Shown piece after piece: positions 36,965-48,667 of a DNA stretch of 64,000 bases (position 1 is its first letter; each line of letters opens with the position of its first letter). A model generated the notes under the pieces. That model ran no database searches. It had not been told where the DNA came from and saw nothing but the letters and a program-made list of their open reading frames with translations. The translations under genes were made by a program, and so were the position numbers. The stretch is from Lonicera japonica (Eukaryota; Streptophyta; Magnoliopsida; Dipsacales; Caprifoliaceae): the NCBI GenBank assembly GCA_021464415.1, contig CM038468.1, positions 37,622,969 to 37,686,968 of the forward strand, read 5' to 3'.

Positions 36965-37281
36965 TTCCCCTATGTTGAGATTGATACAAATTGTTATTTA
37001 AATAAAATTACTAATAATTAATATTTAAACAACATCTTTAAATTTGGAGATCTTGCACATAACTTATTTGATTTAATATATCTTTGTATCAACAAAAAAA
37101 TTTATTTAAACAAATTTACATAGAGTTTTATCATCGGTTAAAGATCAAATATATATAACAGATGTATTGGATATTTTTTCTTTTTCCTTACGTTAAGCAA
37201 CATCTCTAAATCGGCTTTCAAAAGATCAACAAGTTCCTTACATAATCTTTAGAAATCAAATTTCCTTTAGTAAAAAAATCT

Positions 37282-37585
37282 TGAGTAAATTACTATAATA
37301 ACCCTTAAACTATTGGCACGGTCCTACTTTGGCTCCCTTAAATAAAAAAGATAAAAATAAAAAAAAAATAATGTTTCATTTAAGGACTTAAACTATTGTG
37401 AAAGTCTCACTTTGACCATTTCATTCAAATTTTCCATTAAGTTGGACATGATCTAGGGAATTTTTGTCATTTTAATTCAAAATTTAATTTAATTGGATAT
37501 TTTAAGTTCGTTCAAGAAAAAACTGGATTAGTTTTTCTCAACACTAGTTCAAAAGTTGTTAATTGGTAATATGGATGAAAAAGTT

Positions 37586-37631
<46 letters not shown>

Positions 37632-38157
37632 AACCTTAACTCAACATCACTATCACCATTCACCACCATCTTCTTCATCCTATCACCACCACCCCCTTCA
37701 CCCATCTCCATCTCCACCTTTCCTTCCACCCCCACTCTCTCTGTCCACCTCCACTACCACCACCACACACTCATATTTGTATATCATTAAACTTAAATCA
37801 AGATTAAACCTAAATTGAAGTTGAAATTAAAGTTTTGAATCATTAAACCTAAATCAAGATTATTTAACCCCAAAATCAAATCCTCTTCCTTTTTTTGTGG
37901 GTCTCTCTCTCCCCCCCCCTTTTTTTATATATATCATAATTTTTAAAAAATATATAATTAAAGTTTTTATTTTAATTTTGTTTTTACTTAAAATGACAAA
38001 AAAAGGTCCCTAATTCCATCCAACTTGACGGAAAATTTGAACAGAATGATCAAAGTGAAACTCGCTCAATAATTTAAACGCTTATGAAACGTTTTTTAAT
38101 TTAAGGGCCAAAGTGAGACTTAACCAATAATTTAAAACCAGTAGGATAGTTTATTCA
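37282..38157. mobile_element. non-autonomous element with long TIRs, 876 bp, MULE-like
   Basis: The first about 190 bases (TGAGTAAATTACTATAATAA, then AAAGTCTCACTTTGACCATT and TTTTCCATTAAGTTGGA) recur inverted in the last about 170 bases, with substitutions. The 7-bp flank AAAATCT matches at 37275-37281 and 38158-38164. Long inverted repeats suggest a Mutator-like element, although 9 bp would be the usual duplication. The core has a 41-base T run (37589-37629), CACCACC-rich sequence and a CTCTCTCC tract, with no credible gene. Confidence 0.72.
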
Positions 38158-38164
38158 AAAATCT

Positions 38165-39579
38165 TCAATGGTAAAAGATTATATGAAGGTAAAATGACAC
38201 ATTTAGTATTCTCGTACATTCGCAAATTAATTGAGTGTCATATAGTGGTTGACTACAAATAAACATCTACTCCTAATATATCATAAATTTTTATAATTTG
38301 TTGACATTTTATAAAAGAGTATCAACATCCATTGCTCGTATATTGTTAAATATTTCGTTTTTGATCAAAGGAATGCAGCCCGAAGGTCCCGAATCCATCA
38401 TAACTATTTCGCTCTCGATAGTTGAGACAACCATCCTTCATAAAAAATGATCATACTCTTGAGACAAGTGTAATTTTTGATTAGGCCAGTCTTTTCGAAA
38501 TGATAGCATCGAAGATATATTTCTATATATACACGGTTACGGTTATTTCAGACTGCGTTCCGGAAAAAGTAGCCTACATCCAGTAGGTTCAGCAAGAGTA
38601 TCCTTGGTACATTCTGCAGTCATCCGTTGCCACTTTCTAAGGGTATGTATGGTAGAGGCGCTTTCTTCTCCAAATTTTGAGTGGTTCCAAAAACCTCGTG
38701 ATCTCGGAATTCTTCTAAAATTCTACTAGAACAACTTATAGGATTGTTGTATCTTGAAGATAACTTGTCAATAATCCAATAGCAACGTACTTTCCGAGGA
38801 GATATAAAACCTTGAAGGACAATGTTCAACATGCCTCAATCCACATACAATAATAGAACAAAAAAAAAAGATCAACATACAACATAAATTTTTATTAATC
38901 TTTATTGAATATATTTTTTTTTAGTAGTCCCCGCCTGTTAATGTTGTACATATGAAGTTAACATTAATTATGTTCCATGGGGTTTGGCTTAATTATATAT
39001 ACATAGTTATATTTAGACTCGTCAATAAAAATATTTTCTCAGCTTTTAATATATATATATATTTATATTTAGATTCGTCAATGAAAATCTTTTTTCAGAT
39101 GAATTATTTGTATATTTGTAGTAGAATTATGGAATTATTTGTATATATATAGCCCATCTTATAGTACAAGTTCCACTAATTACAACTTACTCTTATTTAT
39201 ACTAATTCCAATTTATTTTTGGCTATGGATTTTCACAATTACATAATAATTTGCATTAGTGGCTAGACCACTAGTTATTTTTCCAGAACTGGAATACCCT
39301 AAAATTTTAAAAAGTTTAAAATATTCTATCATAATTAAATTAATTTTTTTTAAAACACTTTATGGTATACTTAATTAGCAGATACTAGAACACATTACTC
39401 TTTGTTTTTAGTTTCATCCAATATTTTATAAAAACAATGCTTCCAATATTACAAAGTGTTGAGGTGCAATAGTACCATTTTTTCTTTCTTAACTTACTAT
39501 AATACTTATGAATGATATTCATTAAAATGGTATGCATGATATATTACGCACATTTTATCTTAAGATTATGTTTCAAAAT
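38165..39579. other. intergenic region, no gene recognised
   Basis: No recognisable coding sequence. A small duplication at about 39009-39100 repeats TATATTTAGA(C/T)TCGTCAAT. The minus-strand frame at 38620-38832 has no family resemblance. Confidence 0.45.
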
Positions 39580-39582
39580 TAT

Positions 39583-40911
39583 GGGGTGTATTCAATTTAG
39601 ATTTTAAAAGATTATAACTGACTTTTTAAAATTTGTAGATTTTGATAGATTCATGGATTGTTTTAAATCCTTATAGAATTTGATAAATTTTAATGCATTG
39701 ATTCTTTTGGATTTATGCAGATTTTAATAAATCCATGGATTTCTGCAGATTTTAATAAATCCATCAATAAAATAAAAAATCAAAAGACAAATAATAAAAT
39801 AAATTAATTACAAGTTTAAAGTAACGTTATCAAAAATGTACAGACAATTAACGAAATAAATTATAAAAATTCATACTGCTCCATTCAAACATCATTATGA
39901 TTATCATAACCCTCTTCATTCTCATTGCCTTAACCTCTTCATCTCATTGTTGTCCTCTTAATTTCCATTCTCATTATTTTATGGCCACCTATTTACTAAA
40001 AAAATTCAAGGCGATTTTTTTATGATTTTTTTATAATTATTAATTGAATTTTGCACTTGATACTATGTTTATATGTTATTATTTTTTTTCATATTAGTTA
40101 TTCAATTCTTATTATATATGTGTTCGTTAATGGACTTAATGACATTTGTCAAGAACTACGTACAACCACGTGTTATAATTAAATGTCAAAGGATAAATAA
40201 TAAAAGAATTTTTATTTCAACTTTAAAGTAACAAGAAAATTATAATTTGGCACAAATGATTCGGATCGAGTCTAAAAACCCAATGGATTGGGGTTTTTTT
40301 GCCCTTTATATTCGATTTTCATCTTCTGTCTAAAAAAATTCATAAAATGGGAGAAAAAAATAAGGGGCGATATTTTTATAATTTTAGAAGAATATGGCTA
40401 ATTGGATAATAAAAACTTTAAAAGTAGTAGTACTTGAATAAAAAAAAAGGCTTTAGAGAAAGTGAATGAATTAGAAGTATTTAAATAGATTATAGAGACG
40501 AAGAAAAATAATACATAGGGTTTGAGAAAAGAAGAGGTTTTAGATACAGAGAATAGAGTGAAGGGTTTAATAAATTATAAAGATATGAAGAAATAATAAC
40601 TAGGGCTGGGAGAAATATAAAAAAGAATATATAAAAAAGAAATTCGTGTGAAATCTTTCGCTTGAAGAGAAGATTTGTTGGTGAATTTATTATTCATAAA
40701 AACACTCTCAATCCATCAAAATCTATCAACTTATAAAATCCTTCAAAATTTATTGAGTTTTGAATATCATAATTGAATACCAGAAAATTTTAAAAGACTT
40801 TCTAAAATCCTAATTGAATACCATAAGATTTTAAAAATCTTTTTAAAATCTTAATTGAATACTCATGGACTTTCAAAATCCAAAAAAATCCTATAGAATC
40901 TAATACACCCC
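39583..40911. mobile_element. non-autonomous TIR element, 1329 bp (GGGGTGTATT ends)
   Basis: The left end GGGGTGTATTCAATTTAGAT and the right end, which reads ...TCTAATACACCCC, are inverted, and similarity continues irregularly for about 200 bases each side (TTTTAAAAGATT, AATCCATGGATT, TTGAATACCA-type motifs). The trinucleotide TAT flanks both ends (39580-39582, 40912-40914), suggesting a PIF/Harbinger (Tourist-like) origin, but TAT is not the classic TWA target. No transposase frame exists. Confidence 0.68.
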
Positions 40912-40914
40912 TAT

Positions 40915-43193
40915 GTAACTTGAGTATTCAAAAGTATTTTGCATTAATAATTACTAGTTATTTTTCTGGGAGTTGAATGTGCATAAAATCTTACAAAACT
41001 TACAATAGATCTATCATAATTTAATTTAATTTTTTTTAAACACTTAATTAACTCTTGCCTATACTAGAGATGCTTATACATACTCTTTGTTTTTAGTTTC
41101 ATCCAATATTTCATAAAAACAATACAAAGTGGTAAGATGAAATAGTTCCATTCTTTTCTTTCTTTCTAAATACAAAACAATAATATTTATAAATGATATT
41201 CATCAAAATGGTATGATATATTAAACACATCTTCCATGTCAAATATGTTGTATTGAATAATTTATTTTTTGCCAACAGTTTTTATGTGCCTTTTATTTTC
41301 TACATACAAAAAAAAAATTAAAATCTGCAAATTAGTTTGGATTATGTTTATGTTCAGTTAATACTGGATGCAATAAGAGATTATACAACTAAAATAAGTT
41401 TAAATGTAAGCAAAAAAAAAATTTAAAAAAATATATACATGAATAATCAAAGTTTGCTAAATTTTCATTGATTATAGATGACGACGACAACAAAAAAAAT
41501 GCCAAACTTTCATGGTGGTAATTGTAACGTGGAAGACATGACTTAGACCTAAACTTCTCAAGTGAGATGTGAGGCCAATGCTGCTATTTGTGATAGGGCG
41601 CTTGGCAATGCCCCCTTAACATTTTTGTGTTGTATTTTAAATGCTTATTTGTTGTTTTTATTATCCATGTTATACTTTTTCTTTCAAAATAAGAATCCAT
41701 ATTTCACTTTCGTAATTTTTTTAAAAGGATCAACTAACTTTGGCATAATAAAGGGTCAAAATCAAAATTTATTTATTATTGTGAGATTCAATACATTTTT
41801 TTTCTTTTTGAAAAGAGAATGTCTAATTCTCCTTCCCTTTACTATAATAACAATGAAAATCCTCCCACCCGAATGAAACTCGAATTCAGAATCTCTAAAT
41901 TATGTACCTTACTAACTAGGCTAACCCATTTGCTCTTATTTATAGTCTAAAAAAAAGAAATTAGACTCTTAATTTACTTGAAAAAGAGTTAAATCTTTCG
42001 TCAAATTAGGTGCAAATGATGAAAAAATATACAGTATATCCTCGTAGTAACCATATTTTGACAAAAAATAGATGGTTTTGGTCTCTTGATAAATAGACTA
42101 TCCTATGCTGCCAATAAGAAAAAAATTAAATAAAGAAATTTTGATCCCTCAAAATTAAATCCTGATTTTGTCCTGCTTGTATGAAAACAACGATAAAATC
42201 AACAGCCACGAAAAAAAGGAAAATGTTTTTGTTGCTTAGTCAGACTTAGAATCTAAATAAATATTAAACGAGGGAGTCGGGGACTATGGAATTCATATAC
42301 TAATGGTGTAGATTAATATTTTAAGCTTCGTTTCATCGTCATATGAAAAATAGTAAAAAAAAAAAAATTTATTTAAAAAATTAAAAAATAAGTTGAAATA
42401 TGTATATATTGAGATTAATTTTTACTTTTTAACTTTTCTCATAGAAATTTTTTCGTTATAAAGTAAGGAATAAAAATTTCCACAAAGAATAAAATAAGAT
42501 GTAGGACATATACTCATAAAAATGAGTTTGAGATAGATAGTATTTTACCACATACATCAATTTATTTTTCAACTTTTTACATAAATTCAAATATTTTTTA
42601 AATTATTTTTCGTATCGCCAGCTATAAAAAGGAACCTTAAATCTCATTCTATGTCATTTCTCGTCACATGCTATCCGTTGGTTGGCAAATAGTCATATCT
42701 CTTCTCTACTATTGATAAAGTGTGAAGAAGGTTTTAGTTTATTTATTAAATTAACAAAATATCCTTATCTGTTTCACAACAAAAAAAAAAAAAAAAGGAC
42801 TTTAAGCTTATGATCAACACCTTCAGACGGCACTATTTCATATATCAATGTATTTTATACCTTGATTTCATCACCAGCAATGTGAAATCAAGGTGTTGTG
42901 TTATTATTTCATACATTGGCCCACTTAATATAACCAAATTAATATACAAACCATTCTTAAACTCTTAAATTATGTTATTATTTAATTATTCCTCACTTGT
43001 ATATATAGACGACACTCTTTCAATCCACACATTTAAGGGATTATTCAAAATATAGTTGAACCAATACGTAATATTGAAAAAGTAAAGGGGTTATGTTCTC
43101 GTCCCGGATACACAATAGTTCATTCTGTCAACAAGATACAAGGTCATTGATAAAAGAGATTGAAAGAAAAAAAGGCGCATGTAACTTTAGAAA
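40915..43193. other. AT-rich intergenic region, no gene recognised
   Basis: The frame at 41562-41876 (plus) has no recognisable domain. A small foldback lies at 42863-42897 (ACCTTGATTTCA, loop, TGAAATCAAGGT). Nothing else is supported. Confidence 0.45.
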
Positions 43194-43815
43194 TTAGAGA
43201 ACACATTTGGGAAGATTAATGCAACCAAAAACTCGAGGCTTTAAATTTGTTCGACATGTAGAAAAAGAGGATGACGACGATGATGACCATAGCTCGGCTC
43301 TTCTACCAGTCTTTCTTACGGCTTTAACCACCACATTTTTATTTATATACCCCATCACTGTGATCTTGCTCAATATCACATTTATTTCCACGCATGTTAC
43401 CCCTGTTTCCAAAAATTACACAAAATATGCATATCCATTAATATATTTTTTCTAATTAAACATATCTCGATCAACACTTGGCATGTGAGCTATTCTAATA
43501 GTTGTTGTATATTTTCATTTATATTTTTAAAATACAAAATTATATATGATGCTTCTACATAATTTTATGTGATAAATATTATTAGATCTTCTAGAATGTG
43601 TGGACACTAAGCAAATTATATATTTGGCTACAATTATTTGTATAAGTTCCAAGGTGATAAATTAATTAACATTTTAAGATTTATTTTAAGTTCCAAGTAT
43701 ATTAATTGGTTAAAGTTCCAAGTTTCATTCGTTAATTGTCACCAAAAAACCACCCACCTTAGCACATTATAAATCGATTTTGGTTGCTCAGTGGGAGTGA
43801 ATCAAGTAAGAGAGA

Positions 43816-43847
<32 letters not shown>

Positions 43848-45822
43848 AATAAACCAAGCAATAATAATTCTAAAATAAGTGAGGTGGTGTATGTGAATTA
43901 GTGAATTATATTTCTCTTTGTAATCTTCATTTTATCATACTTTTGTGTCGGAGGAACATAAAAAGTTGTCTATCGCGTTTTATATTTGGAAGTACATCCT
44001 TATAGTCCCATAGTCACTATATTATAAAAGAAAGACGCTATTAAAACTTGACTGCACCGGTATTTATCCCAGATGTGCAAAATCTTCTCTTAAGGATAGT
44101 GCCTAGCATACCTCGACTACTTTAAATATTTATTTTTACTCATATTTATTTTTGTCAAATTTCACCAACAATTATAAAGGATCATATTTAAAGTTGGAAG
44201 TCTCGGATTAAAGTTTCATCAGTTACATGTATAATATTAATTCCCTTCTTGTCTTGTAATAGTGTAAATTTACTCAAAATAATACATGAAATAAATGTAA
44301 GATGTATCTAGCTAGAAAAAAGCCTCACCGTTAAAAAGTTCAATAAAAAGTTGTGGCAGTAACATTTTCCTTCTTATTTCATTTTTCAACTTTGTTTTAT
44401 CACCAAATCATAATACTTAATTTTGTAGGGGTCAAAGTATACATAAATCGCACTTGTATTATTTCAAGGTGCTTTTTGGCAGTGCTTAACTCTTCACTGG
44501 TATTACTTTTGTACGCATGGAATTGTTGATGCATCTATCTAGAAAGTCGCGCCTTATAAAAGTCTAACTTTTACTTATGTTACACTATTTAAAAAATATG
44601 AAAAAATAAAAATATTTAGTAGTCAAGTGAAAGTTTATTTTTCTTAACATTTAAGGTTCAAGTTCCATCGCAAGTATTGCTTTTATTGAAAAAGCGCGGA
44701 GGGATAAAATGAGCAATACAAAACTCTGGCGTAATTTATGGTGGTTAAAATTTGTATTATTTTATATATAGTATAAATATAAGGGAGAAAAATAAATTAT
44801 GTTTGAATGGATTGTAAAGAACTAAAGAGTTTCAAAATAAACTTTGTTACAAATAGTGAAAGATTTTTCTACCTCATATATATGTTGGATCAACAATAGT
44901 ATTTTTCTTAGATTCGAGTTTGAACTCAAGTAGTTGAAAATGTGAGCATTCACGCAAAATGCCTAGGCTTGATTTCTGTGCCCCTCCACCTTTCCCGCGA
45001 ACCACCTAGATCTATTCATCACTTTGTATAAAAAAAAGAAGGTTTTTTCTCATTGAAAATATTGATTTTAAAGGTTGGTTAGTGATTTTATTTAAATATA
45101 ACGAAAGTTAATTTATAGAAAATTTATTAATATTCAAGGAAAATAATAATTAAAATCATGTATAGATAGATGAAAAGAAAAGAGGAAATTAGAATTACCT
45201 TTAATCTTGCTCAATGCTTTTCGAACGTTTTTCTCGCAATCCTTGCAGTGCAAACGTACCCTCAACTCAACAACCTATATATCACATGATCATTATATAT
45301 ATGTCAGCAAAGTACTTTTAAGCTAAAAAGAATTACAAATAAATAACTTTTAGAAATTATCTCTTTCAAAAGTTTAAACTTTTACGAGATGGAATCATAA
45401 TAAATATCATACTTAACACTCCCTTACGTAAAGTTTTTAACATATTCTCTCATATGCAACTCCATATTGGCACGTGGAGAGTAGATAGGAGATGAATTAG
45501 GATTACGTTGCAAAGATTAATAGATTGGGGATGGAGGTTGCACGTGGAGAGTATATCATATAAAACGAATTAGGATCAAAATGTAGAGATTAATAGATGG
45601 GAGATAGATGTGCCAATACTTGAATATATATTGGACTAACAGATGGGATGAAGATGCTAAACTTTTAACGTTAGACCTCCCATACCTATGATACTACATT
45701 AAAAACTCTCTCTCCCATAAACTTAAATTTTTAAGAGATAGAACCACAATAAATATCACGCTTAACATTAACGATGCACATTAATTAGTAAGGATAAAAA
45801 AAAATAGAGAGAGAACCTCCAT
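43194..45822 (-). CDS. HMA-domain (heavy-metal-associated) protein, three exons
   Basis: Exons 45822-45817 (Met-Glu only), 45274-45199 and 43402-43194, joined by GT/AG introns of 542 bp and 1.8 kb, give 96 residues in frame. The HMA fold is complete: VVELRVRLHCKDCEKNVRKA then LSKIKGVTCVEINVILSKIT, MGYINKNVVVKAVRKTGRRA, ELW. The metal-binding CxxC is HCKDC (residues 12-16). This pattern, including KAVRKTGRRAELW, is that of HIPP-type metallochaperones that bind Cu, Zn or Cd. A Ser-rich tail follows and the protein ends KCVL with Cys only three from the end, so the usual isoprenylation CaaX box is absent. The tiny first exon is inferred from phase and a consensus donor; an acceptor-like TATATTGCAG at about 45900 suggests a further 5' UTR exon. 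Confidence 0.8.
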
Positions 45823-47384
45823 TTGAAGAGAAACATATGCATAAGAGGAGATAGAAACACAAGTTGAATATGAACTCGTCAATATTTGCAAGCTGCAATA
45901 TATAGAAATAAAGTAGTAATTAAGTAGTAGGTGATAATTGAAAAGGTATATGGAATTGAAGATCATGTGAGTGATATGATATTTTTTAGGTTGGTTTATT
46001 ATTTTGAGTATCATTATGGCTGACTATTATGAATTGTAGCATACTTATGATCAGTTGTGGCCATCCCCAAGGCGTAAAGTTTACATTTCTTACATTTCTA
46101 CTAAAAAGAAATTGCTTGTAGGGCCATCTGCCATTCTATTTATTTATTTTTATTTTATAAGAATCTTATATTATGGGTGATGTTATTTTTATTCGATCCA
46201 TCACAACTGAGTAAGATGTTAGTTAGTTCTTGGTGGTCGAGTATAAGCTTATATACTCAGTTCTTGACAACTAAATAATGCATTGTCATATTTATACTCG
46301 ATTTTTCACAATCAAATAATATACACAATTACTCGGTTATCAATGACCGAATGAAAAGTAAGTGTGTTTTCAAGATTTATATGGGATTTTAAAGTATCAC
46401 AATTTTATAAAATTCAAATTCTCACAGAATTTAAAAATCTCAAAAAGAATACTTTAAATATAAAAAATTTCAAATCACACTTCTAAAATCACATGGAAAA
46501 AAAAAAAACCATCCTGACTGATTAATTGAATGAGAATAGAGAGTGAGATAAGGTTGGAACTCTTCATATGTCAATGTCTATGAAACCATAGCTACAGTAC
46601 CATAGTATCATTGGCCTATGGTCCCATATATCTCATTTGCCATTCCTTTTTTTAACTTAGGAGTTGATAATTTTTTTAAGCAATTCATCAATTGGACAGG
46701 ACCACAATGTTCTTTCAAGGAATTTATCTCGAATGAAGTGCCTTATTTAAATGTCTAGTGATGCGTGAATAATATTGGACACATAAAAATTAACATTACA
46801 AGAAGTAAATACATAAAATGAATTTGCTCATTCATAAACTAGTATTTATTCGAAATAGTTGAAATTTTACTCGCTCGAAAAGCAATTGAAATATCATTTT
46901 GTTACCAACTTTTTGTTCTATACTCATCATCAGTATGAAACTTAAATTCGTTTATGAAAAATGAATTAGAAAACAAGGAAAATAGCGAGCTTGCTTCTTA
47001 CAAATTTAGTTTCAGTGTCAAATGTCAAAACCATAGCCGAAGTTGGCTCACATCAATTTTAACTAAACAACATGCCTTTGTGAAGTAAATATGTGAGACC
47101 ACTTTCTAACATTTTTCAAGAACCATTTAAATAATATCATGTGTAATTAGCGAGAGGATAATGTTAGTACAATTAGTGTGTAGAAGTGTGCGTTAGTTAA
47201 TGAGTAAATGATGTGTGAGTTATGTAGTAAGTAAAAATGTGTTGTTATGACATCTTAACATGTAAAAAAAATAACATTCTCTAGAAATGTTCTTAATTAA
47301 AGCACACAATAACATGACTCGTAAAACAATGAGCGACTCTAAATAATATTTTTCATTGTTCCTTATGTCACAAATTAAAAATTC
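45823..47384. other. intergenic region upstream of the HMA gene
   Basis: It contains the likely leader of the HMA gene (about 45823-46020) and a short palindrome array (46223-46350). No other coding sequence is seen. Confidence 0.45.
46223..46350. repeat. four imperfect 18-bp palindromes
   Basis: Units start at 46223 (TTAGTTCTTGGTGGTCGA), 46257 (TCAGTTCTTGACAACTAA), 46298 (TCGATTTTTCACAATCAA) and 46333 (TCGGTTATCAATGACCGA). They are 34, 41 and 35 bases apart and follow the same TCGGT-N8-ACCGA plan and length as the array at 30506-31118. Probably a remnant of a related element. Confidence 0.62.
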
Positions 47385-47965
47385 ACTATTATCACTGAAC
47401 TTGTCAAAATGACACTAAACTCTCTTAACAATAAACTTTTATCACTTAACTCCCTAAATTTTTAAAAGTGACACTATACTCTCTAAACAATCAACTTTTG
47501 CCACTTAACCCCCTAAACTTCTAAAAGTGAAACTAGACTCTAAGCAATCAACTTTTGCCATTAAACATCCTAAACTTCTAAAAGTGACAACTCTCTCTAA
47601 ATAATCAACTTTAATCATTTAACCACCCCTAAACTAAGCGACCCAAAACGCGCTAAACAATCAATTTTATCATTTAACCCCCTAAACTTTTAAAATTGAC
47701 ACAAAACCCCTTTCTCTCCTATTAAACCAAGTTACTAACTTTTACCACTTAAACCCCTAAACTTATAAAAGTAACATAATCTCTCTTAACAAACAACTTT
47801 TATCACTTAACCCCCTAAACTTCTAGAAGTGACACTAAACTCTTTAAACAATAAAATTCAATCACTTAAACCCCTAAATTTCTAGAAGTGACACTAAACT
47901 CTCTAAACAATAAATTTCAATCATTTAACCCCCTAAACTTTTAAAACTAGCGCTAAACTTTCAAC
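47385..47965. repeat. degenerate tandem repeat, about 60-bp period, about 10 copies
   Basis: Units read roughly ATCACTTAACCCCCTAAACT then AAAAGTGACACTAAACTCTC and TAAACAATCAACTTT, each about 58-62 bases long. Copies have drifted, and one block near 47620-47740 is irregular. No coding frame. The array ends where the TIR element at 47973 begins. Confidence 0.85.
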
Positions 47966-47972
47966 ACAATTA

Positions 47973-48589
47973 TGGCTCATTTGGTTCAAGATTTAAACCA
48001 TTCTAGGAATGCTAAATTCCATTCCGAAACGATTCTTGCTTTTGGTTCAAGTTTTAATTCTGGAATAAATGATTTCAGAAACAAACCTTTCCCCCTAAGT
48101 TTTCTCATTTAAGTCATAAGGAATAACCCATTAACAATTGACATCTTTTTAAATTTTTCATGGTAGGACTAAAATAACACTCTTCCTTGTGAATAAATAA
48201 TTCTTTTTCCATCCTTGTATGAAAATATTGTTTGGAACTTTTTTTTTAGTTATGCTGCTGCACAAAAATGAAAAAAACATATATTTGGAACTTTTTTCTT
48301 GTTGTATTTTTTTTTAATTACACTTTTTGTAGGATAGTTATTAGTTGGGCATGTGTAACTTTTTAATTTATTATAGTAATTGTCTCTTTTGAAAAATTAG
48401 TATGTGGTGTCTTCTAATCTTATAAAAAGATTGGTATTTTTGTAATTGATAATTTATTTCATTCCTATTCCCGGTTGAACCAAACATCGGCATGACATGG
48501 CATCCTAGATGCCAAAATTTTTTTTCTTCAGAAATCAAGTATACCCATTCTATGTTCATTCTATTCTCAAAATTCGAACCAAACGACCC
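47973..48589. mobile_element. Tourist-like MITE, about 617 bp
   Basis: The left end TGGCTCATTTGGTTCAAG and right end CGAACCAAACGACCC are inverted (GG-TC-TTTGGTTC core), and TTA occurs at both borders (47970-47972, 48590-48592), the target preference of PIF/Harbinger elements. Internal 'attccattcc/ggaatg' motifs pair weakly. The right border lies about 75 bp before the pTAC5-like start codon, so it may contribute promoter sequence. Confidence 0.6.
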
Positions 48590-48667
48590 TTAACTTTTAT
48601 TACAAAATTTAGTTTCTCCCCGGCGTATATTAGCATATACCCTTACGGCGCAGTTTAGTTTCCCGCC

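Larger units (their letters stand above)
34325..37274. other. repeat-rich intergenic region, no gene recognised
   Basis: No coding sequence is supported. Short dispersed duplications are visible, for example AACATGGAGATATATAAAAG at about 34986 and 35136 and CTCTTTTTTATAG-type blocks at 35070-35210. A GC-richer stretch at 35900-36000 (GGCGGCGGTAGAGGAAGAG) has no sustained frame. Confidence 0.5.

Noticed and set aside
37563..37790. Phe-run protein encoded over the T tract
   Set aside because: It is produced by a 41-base poly-T inside a non-autonomous element.
43207..43455. Plus-strand 82-codon frame with Asp run and one membrane-like segment
   Set aside because: It is antisense to the third exon of the HMA gene, whose opposite-strand translation has a clear conserved domain.
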